Of a DNA stretch of 64,000 nt, positions 39,306 to 47,022 are shown one piece after another; the stretch's first letter is position 1; each line of letters opens with the position of its first letter. The translations under genes and the position numbers were made by a program. The DNA comes from Hyphomicrobium sp. (GTDB lineage Bacteria; Pseudomonadota; Alphaproteobacteria; Rhizobiales; Hyphomicrobiaceae). The notes under the pieces were generated by a model, which had not been told where the DNA came from, did not search any database, and worked only from the letters and a program-made list of their open reading frames with translations. The stretch is taken from the NCBI GenBank assembly GCA_017512425.1, contig JAFWGI010000009.1, positions 1-64,000 on the forward strand, written 5' to 3'.

Positions 39306-39373
39306 TGGACCCGGTCGGAATTGAACCGACAGCGGGACGGGTAGGAATCCACCAGCTGCACCAAGCCGGGCCC
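39306..39373 (-). tRNA. degenerate tRNA-like element
   Basis: On the minus strand the ends form a full 7-bp acceptor stem (GGGCCCG with CGGGTCC), and GTCGG-TTCAATT-CCGAC is a perfect T arm. A D-loop-like AGCTGGT is present. Only 36 bases lie between acceptor stem and T arm instead of about 41, the D stem has lost its 3' half, and no standard anticodon arm forms. A weak GGAT/GTCC pairing would place CTA in the loop, but without a U at position 33. It is probably a pseudo-tRNA, perhaps left by an integration event. No CCA is encoded. Confidence 0.45.
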
Positions 39374-39437
39374 ATGCTTCGCTAACAACGCAAACTGGCA
39401 ATCCATTCGATCGATTGCCAAGCTAGGACGATTCGCA

Positions 39438-39623
39438 TTGGCCGCGCGGAGTAAAAAGGCAACAGAACGGAACGAAACGGATTCAGACAGGCCGTTTGTC
39501 GCGACTGTTCAGAAGATGCTTGCCACGCCGCCGAAGGTGCATGACGAAATGAAATTGGGCGCCAAGCGAAAGCCTAGCGCCCAACGAAATGGTTCTACGG
39601 GTCGGAAGGGTTCAGGAAAGTAA
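39438..39623 (+). CDS. small conserved hypothetical protein
   Basis: A 61-residue basic protein with the segment FVATVQKMLATPPKVHDEMK, a pattern I have seen in many small rhizobial proteins of unknown role. The TTG start has AGGAC eight bases before it. A long hairpin (39601-39655) overlaps its 3' end. Confidence 0.5.
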   Translation: MAARSKKATERNETDSDRPFVATVQKMLATPPKVHDEMKLGAKRKPSAQRNGSTGRKGSGK

Positions 39624-39655
39624 CTGTGGTAGGTCGCTTCCTGGGTTCTTCCGAC
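39601..39655. terminator. long imperfect hairpin between convergent small genes
   Basis: GTCGGAAG (39601-39608) pairs with CTTCCGAC (39648-39655), and CAGGAA (39613-39618) with TTCCTG (39638-39643). It overlaps the 3' ends of the plus-strand small gene and the minus-strand DUF1508 gene. It lacks a T-run, so a terminator role is likely but not certain. Confidence 0.45.
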
Positions 39656-39825
39656 TAGACTTCATAGATCGGCAGATTGCGTCCGCCGTCCACGAGAGAG
39701 ATCGCGTAAAGGCAATCGCGCTTATTCACGTAGCCTTCGCCATTGGCGATGATCTCATTGTTTGCGGTAAGGAAACGCCAGTACCAATTGGAATTGGCGG
39801 CGCTTTTGCGGATTGTGAAGTACAT
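39655..39825 (-). CDS. DUF1508 (YegP-like) small protein
   Basis: A 56-residue protein beginning MYFTIRKSAANSNWYWRFLT, then ANNEIIANGEGYVNKRDCL and ending RNLPIYEV: one complete DUF1508 repeat. AAGGAC sits seven bases before the ATG. Its function is unknown. It is divergent, by only 14 bases, from the next small gene. Confidence 0.8.
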   Translation of the reverse strand: MYFTIRKSAANSNWYWRFLTANNEIIANGEGYVNKRDCLYAISLVDGGRNLPIYEV

Positions 39826-39839
39826 AGTGAAGTCCTTCT

Positions 39840-40088
39840 ATGGTTTCAAAAATGCAGACACACCTTTTCTCGTACCGCCACGATGGCAAGCATTGGGAAT
39901 TGGGTATCAAGGCAGAAAACGCCGATGACGCACGTAGACGCATTGCTGCGCTCACGTACGCGTCGTATGACGGCATTCTCGTAGCCAAAATCCCCGCTGT
40001 CCTTGGCCCGTTTTCCCTCTTGGCCGTCTGGATCAGGAATGTTGCAGCCTCATTGCTGCCACGATTCGGGTCTGGTCGTCACGACTGA
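39840..40088 (+). CDS. small conserved hypothetical protein
   Basis: An 82-residue protein (HLFSYRHDGKHWELGIKAEN, then ADDARRRIAALTYASYDGIL). The C-terminus has a hydrophobic stretch, LLAVWIRNVAASLL. I recall similar proteins in rhizobial accessory DNA, with no known function. It lies between the DUF1508 gene and the IS1595 transposase and may be a passenger of that element. Confidence 0.55.
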   Translation: MVSKMQTHLFSYRHDGKHWELGIKAENADDARRRIAALTYASYDGILVAKIPAVLGPFSLLAVWIRNVAASLLPRFGSGRHD

Positions 40089-40124
40089 CGCTTGCGCCAG
40101 CGGACAAACCGGCGCGCCTTCTGC

Positions 40125-41054
40125 TTAAGCGTTACAGGTTTTGTCAGTTTTCCTATACGTCAGCCGTTTGCCGCCGATTCCCTTAAGCGCATTGTTTGCC
40201 CGTTCGGCGTCCGCAATTCCTAAGCTGCTGCGGTTGTTCCACTTAAAAGCTGCTTCATTCACGTAGCGCTGCAAGTGCTGTTCGCTGACGGCATGGTGCT
40301 GACCGAATATCTGTCGCTTGAGATTCGCGAAAAACGATTCAGCCGTATTAACGTGCGCTTTGCCGCGAACGTATTCGCCAGCGCTGTGATCGACTGCATC
40401 GTGCGAGGCGAACTCGCGGCCCATTGCGTCATAGAGAGCCGCGCGGTCGGTCATAAGCTTGCTCTTGCGGCTCGCCTGAGTAACTAGCACGTTGCGTACC
40501 GTCTTAGCGGTCACATCGGCCACATGCTGGGCGCGCACTTCACCGTTACGTTCGACTAGCGCGACGACCGGACGCTTAGGCGGGATCGGCTTGTTCTTAT
40601 GAGCATTCTTCGCTTTGCCGCCGACGTAAGTCTCGTCAGCTTCAACCGTCTTGCCGCCGCCGCCAATTGGTCCCGCATTCCTTGCCTCCGGCGTCATTGC
40701 TTCGCGAATGCGCTGGCAGGCAAACCACGCTGACTTTTGCGTAAGGCCGGTGTCGCGGGCCAGTTGATGAGCACTCGCGCCCTTCTTGGCGTTGGTCATG
40801 AGAAACGTGAGAAGCAGCCACTTATTGAGCGGGATTTTGGATCGCTCAAATACCGTTCCGACCGTTACCGTATACGGCTTCTCACAGCCTTTGCACTTGT
40901 AAAGCCCGGGCCGCGTGCTCTTGCCCTGCAATTGCGTCGCCTCATTCTTCGCTTCGCAATGCGGGCAAACTGGACCATTCGGCCAGCGCTGAGATTCAAG
41001 ATATTCGCGCGCTTTATCGGCGTCGTGAAAAATTGGATTTGTCAAATCGATCAT
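40125..41054 (-). mobile_element. IS1595 family transposase
   Basis: A 309-residue transposase that looks intact. The N-terminal zinc ribbon has CPHCEAKNEATQLQ and YKCKGCEKPYTVTVGT. The DDE domain has VEADETYVGGKAKNAHKNK, a middle Asp in LMTDRAALYDAMG, and the C-terminal HVNTAESFFANLKRQIFGQH typical of ISXO2-like transposases. Terminal inverted repeats were not found by eye. On its right the insertion seems to have cut an ATPase gene at about 41218. It is probably recent compared with the decay around it. Confidence 0.85.
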
Positions 41055-41217
41055 TGGCGCACCCGATTGCGTGTCTGATGATCTGAATATATGTCAGTAT
41101 TCGCGGTATGTCAAGTATACTATTCCCGGTTGAACGCATACAAGGGGAAGACGAACAACTATCTCTGCGAATGTTTCGTATATTTGCGAGATGCGAATTT
41201 ACAACCGATAGTCCCGT

Positions 41218-41895
41218 CAATGCGCGGGCGTCCGACAAGATTTTCTGCGATTGATCGTCGAGATACGTCTTGGCTTCGTCGCAGATGATCAGCGCCAGAT
41301 GCCGTTCGGCTTTCGGCCGTTGGAACGCCGCAGCGAGACATTGGGCGAGGACGAAGCGGCCAAACACCGCCGAGCCGTGATCGCCGAGCGCGTTGCGATC
41401 GGTGTTGACGACGACGATCTTTTTTGTCCTGCATGGCGCGAAAGGCGTCGAACTTGTTGTCCGGGGCATTGAACATCGAAATGAACATCTGATTGCGACA
41501 CAGCGAATAGAGCCGATTGGCAATCTGGCTCTTGGTTTGCCGGACAAGTTGGTCGGCGCTCAGGAATTGGTTTTTGAAGAAATCCTGAGTGATTGGCGGC
41601 GCGTCTTTCAGGTGCTCGGCATAGGGCAGCGTTTTGGTGTCGCAGACTTCGCGCAGCGTATCGAGCGTTGAATTGGGAATGACGCGCATGAAATCGACAA
41701 GGTAGGCGATCATCGTCGCCTGACGCTCGGTCAGTCCTTGCTCGATCGCCTTGAACAAATAGAAAAACAGCTCCATCTGCTTTTCGCGCGAGGCGCCGTG
41801 CAGGTTGTAGAAGTTCAGCTGATGCGATCAACGACGTCATTGACATCGAGATAGGCGTAGAGCGGCACCGCGGCACACGTGCCTTTGGCGCGCCT
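41218..41895 (-). pseudogene. conjugation-type ATPase remnant, cut by the IS1595 region
   Basis: On the minus strand the frame reads VPLYAYLDVNDVVDRIS. After a one-base change it reads NFYNLHGASREKQMELFFYL, TERQATMIAYLVDFMRVIPN and ADQLVRQTKSQIANRLYSLC. After another change near 41430 it reads KKIVVVNTDRNALGDHGSAV and ALIICDEAKTYLDDQSQKIL, a Walker B-like segment. It breaks off after SDARA where IS-associated sequence starts. The P-loop N-terminus is missing. It resembles VirD4/TraD-like or HerA-type ATPases. Confidence 0.6.
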
Positions 41896-42832
41896 TGGCG
41901 TCGTTGAACGAGACGTTGAACACGACGACGTCGCGCACCGTTCCGAGGATAATGGAGAGAAACGCTGGATCGATGCCTTGCGCCGCAAGGCCCAACTTGA
42001 GTCCGAATTTTCTTAATTCCCGCAGCATCGACAGATAGACGTCAGTGCCGTAGACCTGGAACTCGTCGGCGAAAAACGCCGCCGGACCGGGGTAGGACAT
42101 CAGCGCGTTGCGAAACGCCGTCGTAAACAGAGAGCCAAGCACCAAGGCAGCGTCGTCGCCAATTGCTGGTGTCGCCAAATTGACGACGACGATCTTCCGC
42201 TTGGCGATGACGTCGCGAAAATCGAGCTTTGGCGTCTTCTGCGTCAAATGACGGTAAATGTCGGATGCTAAAATGGCATCGATTTTGTTGTAGATCGGAG
42301 AGGCCGCCTCCTGCTGCTGGCGCTCGTTGTAGGCCCTCGGAAACACGTCGAGCCAGTACGTGCGCGTCGACGGCTTCGCGACTTTCGCCAGCACGCGCAT
42401 GCGGTGGCGTTCGTCGTAGAACATCGGACAGAGATCGTGCAGCGTTAGTCGCGCTTCGATGATCGCCGCAAGGCCGTTGCGCAGGCCCTGCTCAAGCCTT
42501 GGACCCCAGCTGTCCTTGAAGATCGTCTTCAAGGCTGAGACGAGCCGATGCGGGGCATCGAGCGGATTGAAGCCGACGGCGTAGTCGCCGTCAGACGCGT
42601 CAAGATAGATCGTATGGCGGATACGGTTTTTCGGGATCGCATCGAGCAGGTCGCGGCCGTCTTCGCCGTGCGGATCGAGATAGATGACGGCGCGCTCGCC
42701 AGACTCGATATCGTCGAGGGCACAATTTTTTAAGTACGTCGATTTGCCCGAGCCCGGTTTGCCAAATGTGATGAAGTGCTGGTTCTCCATAAGTCTATTC
42801 AGCTTCCGACGGGCCGGTTCGCGTCGCGGCAA
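41896..42832 (-). pseudogene. VirD4/HerA-like DNA-pumping ATPase, C-terminus lost
   Basis: The frame starts near MENQHFITFGKPGSGKSTYL (Walker A GKPGSGKST). It continues AVIYLDPHGEDGRDLLDAIP and IAKRKIVVVNLATPAIGDDA and reaches a Walker B-like PAAFFADEFQVYG. The frame ends at 41837, but the family-like sequence stops at about VVFNVSFNDAK and then runs into the next ATPase fragment. It looks like a fusion point between two tandem, related ATPase genes, each truncated. Such ATPases drive DNA transfer in conjugative elements. Confidence 0.6.
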
Positions 42833-43170
42833 ACCTTCATCCGAGAAACAGCGGTCCTTGTGGGAGTGCTGCGGCGGATCGGAAGCTGAACAAAGTCATC
42901 GAATGCGGCGCATGCGTGCATTTTAACCGGCCTTCGTCTGGCGCAGCCAAGACCCAAGCACCGAGCCGCCGCTTCCGCATGCGATAGCCAGGAAGCAAGG
43001 AAAGCGAAGACCGATATCGAAATTGAGAGGGAAGAGCCGAGGGCCTTGGGTCATGGCTGATAAGCCTGACGAACGTGCCGGAAGTGTTGGGTTTCTTGCG
43101 CCTTGCCGCGCATATACGGAATATCCGTAGGTATGTACGGGCGATACGCGGGCACTTTCGACAACAAAAA
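42833..43170. other. stretch without a recognised gene
   Basis: About 340 bases lie between the ATPase remnant and the terminator of the ImmA-type gene. The open frames are short on both strands and none has a credible ribosome site. I see no repeat of note. Confidence 0.45.
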
Positions 43171-43201
43171 ACCCGTAGGGGCTTCGCGAACCCCTACGGG
43201 T
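43171..43201 (-). terminator. rho-independent terminator of the xre-immA operon
   Basis: A 10-bp stem CCCGTAGGGG with CCCCTACGGG has a 9-base loop. On the minus strand it is followed by a run of T (TTTTTTG). It lies just after the end of the ImmA-type gene. Confidence 0.85.
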
Positions 43202-43219
43202 CTGCTCCGTGAGGAGCGT

Positions 43220-43930
43220 CTAGCGTCGTGTGACGAGCCAGTGCTCGACGTCTTCAACGCGCCACCTAATGCTGGTCGGTCGTCCGCATGAACTGCGACG
43301 GAGCACCACCGGATCGGGGAAGCTTAAACTTTGGGATTTATAGCAGCGTTGAACCTTGCCCTCTCTGAGGACCATAACTGCAACGTTTTCGCCATGGTAA
43401 GTCGCAAAAGCCCGAGCAGCTGCATCCTTGCTGACGTCAAAGTCCCTATGCATCTCCAGAACTTGCGTCAGGTTCGGGTCGCGAAACTTGCCCATGTACC
43501 TTCGGAGAAGAGGAGGGGGCATCAGTATCAACGCAGAAAATCGGTTGGCTTCGACCTCCATGCGGTCGTATCGCGATTGGTCTACCGTGGACCATTTCTG
43601 TATATCCTCGCGCTTACAAAGGAATCGATCTCCATCTACCGGCTTGTGCGTCGGAATCAGAAAGTGCCCAAGTTCGTGCCCGATCGTAAATCTTCGCCGG
43701 CCCGGGCTGGCTGATCCATTCACCAGGATGAAGCCGGTACTCTTGTACTGGTCCGTTACAAGGCATCCTTCGACCGAGCCGTCCGGCAGCTCCGCGATCT
43801 CATCTATATCCAACGCCTTCGCCAGCTGCTCGATGGGCACTGGATAGGACATTTGCGGCTCGGCCTTCAGGATCTTAGTCACCAGCCCCTCTGGCGATCT
43901 ACCGTCCAGATCGAGCCGGCTGATTTTCAT
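43220..43930 (-). CDS. ImmA/IrrE family metallopeptidase
   Basis: A 236-residue zinc peptidase. The active site HELGH is in FTIGHELGHFLIPTHKP, with a third-ligand region around RMEVEANRFSALILMP. ImmA-type enzymes cleave partner XRE repressors to switch on mobile elements or defence genes. The partner XRE gene lies directly upstream with a two-base gap. The pair is divergent from the ubiquitin-like module, so it is a candidate controller of that module. Confidence 0.88.
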   Translation of the reverse strand: MKISRLDLDGRSPEGLVTKILKAEPQMSYPVPIEQLAKALDIDEIAELPDGSVEGCLVTDQYKSTGFILVNGSASPGRRRFTIGHELGHFLIPTHKPVDGDRFLCKREDIQKWSTVDQSRYDRMEVEANRFSALILMPPPLLRRYMGKFRDPNLTQVLEMHRDFDVSKDAAARAFATYHGENVAVMVLREGKVQRCYKSQSLSFPDPVVLRRSSCGRPTSIRWRVEDVEHWLVTRR

Positions 43931-43932
43931 CT

Positions 43933-44250
43933 TCAGCCCTTGTCCTTCAGACGATCCATCATCTGCTGGATGAACTCCAGATCCTCATCCTTGAGCTCTT
44001 TGAGCTCTCGGTACATGGACAGGGCCCGAGACCCTTCTTCCTCGGCATTGGGATTCTCGCCGACCAGATCCGCGATTCCGACACCAAAAAACTTCGCGAG
44101 CTTCAGCAGCAGCTCGATGCTGGGATTTTTGCTGCGGCCGGTCTCCATGTCCCAGACATGCGCCTTCGACGCGCCAACAGCGTCAGCAACTTCCTGAAGT
44201 GACTTACCTTTTTTGATCCTCAGTTCTTTCAGCCTAACTCCAAGCGACAT
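43933..44250 (-). CDS. XRE family transcriptional regulator
   Basis: A 105-residue regulator with a clear helix-turn-helix (LRIKKGKSLQEVADAVGASK, then AHVWDMETGRSKNPS) and a helical tail (ELKELKDEDLEFIQQMMDRL). AGGAG lies just before the ATG. It shares a 154-base control region with the ubiquitin-like operon, where palindromic sites lie around a strong promoter. It is probably the repressor of both directions, removed by the ImmA peptidase. Confidence 0.92.
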   Translation of the reverse strand: MSLGVRLKELRIKKGKSLQEVADAVGASKAHVWDMETGRSKNPSIELLLKLAKFFGVGIADLVGENPNAEEEGSRALSMYRELKELKDEDLEFIQQMMDRLKDKG

Positions 44251-44291
44251 TCAATCTCCTATCCGCGCTCCATAAGCGTCTGGTCTCATCA

Positions 44292-44346
44292 TACGAAATT
44301 GTACCAAAGAGGTTGACAGCCGGCAACGTACAACTTAATCTGTACG
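44292..44346 (+). promoter_or_regulatory. promoter and candidate operators of the ubiquitin-like operon
   Basis: A -35 TTGACA (44313-44318), a 17-base spacer and a -10 TAATCT (44336-44341) form a near-consensus promoter pointing to the Ubl-E2 gene. CGTACA (44327-44332) and TGTACG (44341-44346) are inverted around the -10. A second palindromic site, TACGAAATTGTA, lies at 44292-44303. Both share the GTAC core, so they probably bind the same regulator, most likely the divergent XRE protein. Confidence 0.65.
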
Positions 44347-44404
44347 AAATCGTCGGGTCGGTCCGGCGCAACCAAGCCGGGTCCCGGGCCCCAGGAGAAT
44401 GAAC

Positions 44405-45523
44405 ATGACGACTGTTGAAGCGGCGGTGCACCGCGGAAAGGGAGGCCGTGAAGGCCATCAATTTACGACTCGCATTTCCAACGAGCTTTTCGAAGAGCGC
44501 GAGGTCCAGTTTCAGGACCGAAAGGTCACGGGAGCGCAGCTGGCCGAGGGTGTCGGCGCGTATCCCTCTGAGGAATGGGTAATCTTGCGGCAGCTCGAAA
44601 CCTTCGAGCTTGAAGCCATCCGCCCGACCGAGCTGGTCGATCTGGCCGATGGACCACTCGTCTTTGTGATCAAAGGTTCGCAAACGTTTCGGTTCACCGT
44701 CGATGGCCGCAGTCTTGAGTGGCCGCTCGAGGATCTGACTGGGCTTGAGATCAAGACCCTCGTTGGAAAGGAAGACGATGATGTTGATCTCATCCTCGAG
44801 CGAGAGGACCAGCCCGATAAAGTCGTCGATGACGACGATACTGTGAGGATTGGGAAGGAGGGTCTCGAGCGCTTCAAGATCAGGCCGGCAAAGGGCGCTC
44901 TCATCATCAGCGTTGACGGTGAGCCCTTCGAGGCTCCTCGCCGTATCATGACGCCGAACCAGATTATAGTCGAAGCGGCGCAAAAGGACCCGTCTACGCA
45001 TCACTTGGCGCGGATCACCAAGAAAGGGACGGTGAGCTACCAGGGGAAAGGCGACGAACCCATCCGCCTGCGGCGCGGCATGAAGTTCCAAGTCATCTCA
45101 ACGGGGCCGACGCCGGTATCCGACCCTCTCCATCCGGCACCCGCTCAGCTGTTCAAGGCCGGATTGTCTGCGCTTGGATACGAACCTCAATCACTCCCTT
45201 CTTCTCCCGACCACATCACTTTCTCTTACGTGGTCGAAACCGGGAAGTATCGGGGAACGACGGTCACTCTTGGTCTCGTCGTGCCTTCGGATTTCCCTAT
45301 GACACCGCCGAGTGGACGTTACGTAAGTCCGTCAATCCATCCGATCAACACGAGCGGTGAGCATCCGCGCGGAGCAGTTCACAAAGAACAGGCTCGGGTC
45401 TTCGACGCCGGCACTGGCCTCGACTGGCAGTACTGGTCGCGGCCGTTTCCGAACTGGCCGGCAAGTAAGCGGACCGTGGCGACTTACATGAGCCGCATCT
45501 GGAAGCTGTGGGATTCGCAATGA
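44405..45523 (+). CDS. tandem ubiquitin-like domains fused to a prokaryotic E2-like domain
   Basis: A 372-residue protein. Three similar beta-grasp-like units can be read: about 20-95, 95-165 (FTVDGRSLEWPLEDLTGLEI, then TLVGKEDDDVDLILER) and 168-245 (ALIISVDGEPFEAPRRIMTP, then NQIIVEAAQKD). They match the multiubiquitin type, where a VDG turn starts each unit. The rest is E2/UBC-like: TVTLGLVVPSDFPMTPPSG, SIHPINTSGEHPRGAVHK and WQYWSRPFPNWPASKRTVAT. The whole protein contains no cysteine, so a classical E2 thioester is not possible. Its TGA overlaps the ATG of the JAB-E1 gene. The likely role is a ubiquitin-like modifier system, perhaps anti-phage. The fold calls are from motif memory. Confidence 0.75.
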   Translation: MTTVEAAVHRGKGGREGHQFTTRISNELFEEREVQFQDRKVTGAQLAEGVGAYPSEEWVILRQLETFELEAIRPTELVDLADGPLVFVIKGSQTFRFTVDGRSLEWPLEDLTGLEIKTLVGKEDDDVDLILEREDQPDKVVDDDDTVRIGKEGLERFKIRPAKGALIISVDGEPFEAPRRIMTPNQIIVEAAQKDPSTHHLARITKKGTVSYQGKGDEPIRLRRGMKFQVISTGPTPVSDPLHPAPAQLFKAGLSALGYEPQSLPSSPDHITFSYVVETGKYRGTTVTLGLVVPSDFPMTPPSGRYVSPSIHPINTSGEHPRGAVHKEQARVFDAGTGLDWQYWSRPFPNWPASKRTVATYMSRIWKLWDSQ

Positions 45524-47010
45524 GCAAGGTCGAACGCAGCGTGGCCATGACGGAAGAGGTGGAAGGCGCGGCACGCCTTCACCTTCTTCGCCACGATGGA
45601 CAAGAGGATCTGTGTTTCGCCCTCTGGCACCCTAGCAACGGACGCACCCGCCAGACTGCTCTGATAGAGCGATTGGTGCTTCCTGCGCTGAGCGACCGCA
45701 ATGTGCATGGCAACGTAAGTTTCCAGCCAGCTTACTTCTAGCGTGCTCTTTCTATGGCAGCTGCCGAAGGCGCCGGTCTTGCGCTTCTACACAGCCATCC
45801 CATGGGTCGAAGCTGGCAGGGTATGAGTCCAGACGACATCAACGCCGAGCAGGGCAACGCCGGAGCTGTGTTCGGCGTCACGAACCGTCCATTCATCGGT
45901 CTGACATTGGCGGGCAACGGTGCCTGGAGCGCCCGCTCATGGGAGAGAGTGGCGCCGCGCAAATACGAACGCAAATGGTGTGCAACTGTACGCGTCGTGG
46001 GTGAGCGGATGAAGGTTCATTACTTCGATCACTTGGCACCGCCTCCTCGACAGACCGCTGAACAGGTACGCACGATCTCGGCGTGGGGCGACGAATGCCA
46101 AGCTGATCTGGCCCGACTGCGCGTCGGCTTGATCGGGGCCGGAAGCGTCGGCGGCGTCATCGCCGAGGCACTCGCCCGAACAGGTTTTGAAGACGTGCTG
46201 GCGCTCGACTTCGACATCATCGAGGAACACAATCTCGACCGACTTCAATATGCGACAAGAGCCGACATCGGCCGACCGAAGGTTGAGGTCCTTGCCGAGC
46301 ACCTGACCGCGCGAGCAACCGCGTCTCCGTTCAGCGTCGAGACGTTGCAAGCTGCAATCTATGAAGAAGAAGGTTTCAGGAGCGCTTTGGATTGCGACGT
46401 TCTATTGAGCTGCGTCGATCGTCCTTGGGGCAGATACGTCCAGAATCTGATCGCATATGCCCATCTAATTCCGGTATTTGATGGAGGCATCGCTGTACGG
46501 ACAAATCGGTCTCGCAAACTTGTGGCTGCAGACTGGAGAGCACATACCGCTACGCCGACACGGCCCTGCCTGCAGTGTCTTGGCCAATACGATCCGGCCG
46601 ATGTACAGCTTGAGCGTCAGGGCTTCCTCGACGATCCAGCCTACATCTCAGGTTTGCCGAAAGATCATCCTCTGCGAACCAGGGAAAACGTCTTCGGTTT
46701 TGCCATGGCCTGCGGCAGCAATCAGTTTCTTCAGATGCTTGCTTATAACCTAGCTCCGCTTGATCTCTCCAACTCCGGCGCGCAACTCTATCATTTCGTG
46801 GGGTCAACGTTGGACACTTCGCCTCTCAAGCTTTGTAAGCCGACATGTGCGTTCCCGGGCATGATCGCTTTGGGGGACGATTGTGGCGTTATCGCCATCG
46901 GCGACGCTCCGCCGGCACGGCTACGGGCGGAGACAACTGAAAGTGCTGCAACGCGCATTGACACGCGACCCTGGTGGCTTGTCGCGCTTCTACGCCTGAT
47001 CGGCAAATGA
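45520..47010 (+). pseudogene. JAB peptidase-ThiF (E1) fusion with one in-frame amber codon
   Basis: From the ATG at 45520 the frame encodes the start of a JAB/JAMM domain (VHGNVSFQPAYF) and hits TAG at 45739. The same frame continues RALSMAAAEGAGLALLHSHP with the JAMM zinc motif HSHPMGRSWQGMSPDD. It then gives an E1-like ThiF domain with nucleotide motif RVGLIGAGSVGGVIAEALAR and acidic FDIIEEHNLDRLQYATR. Zinc-ribbon cysteines follow (PCLQC, CKPTC), to the stop at 47008. An ATG at 45754, right after the stop, would give a 418-residue product lacking only about 75 N-terminal residues. It is a nonsense mutant, a re-initiated gene or a readthrough case; an E or Q codon is the most likely ancestor. 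Confidence 0.8.
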
Positions 47011-47022
47011 AAGATTAGCGGG

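Noticed and set aside
39306..39373. Functional amber-suppressor tRNA
   Set aside because: The D stem is incomplete, the body is about five bases short and U33 is absent, so I list it only as a tRNA-like element.
43100..43210. CRISPR-like or attachment repeat around CCCGTAGGGG
   Set aside because: A single hairpin with a T-run on the minus strand at the end of a gene is a terminator; there is no repeated unit.
44234..45091. Minus-strand frame of 285 codons opposite the Ubl-E2 gene
   Set aside because: Antisense to the Ubl-E2 gene with its conserved repeats and good start; it also runs into the XRE promoter.
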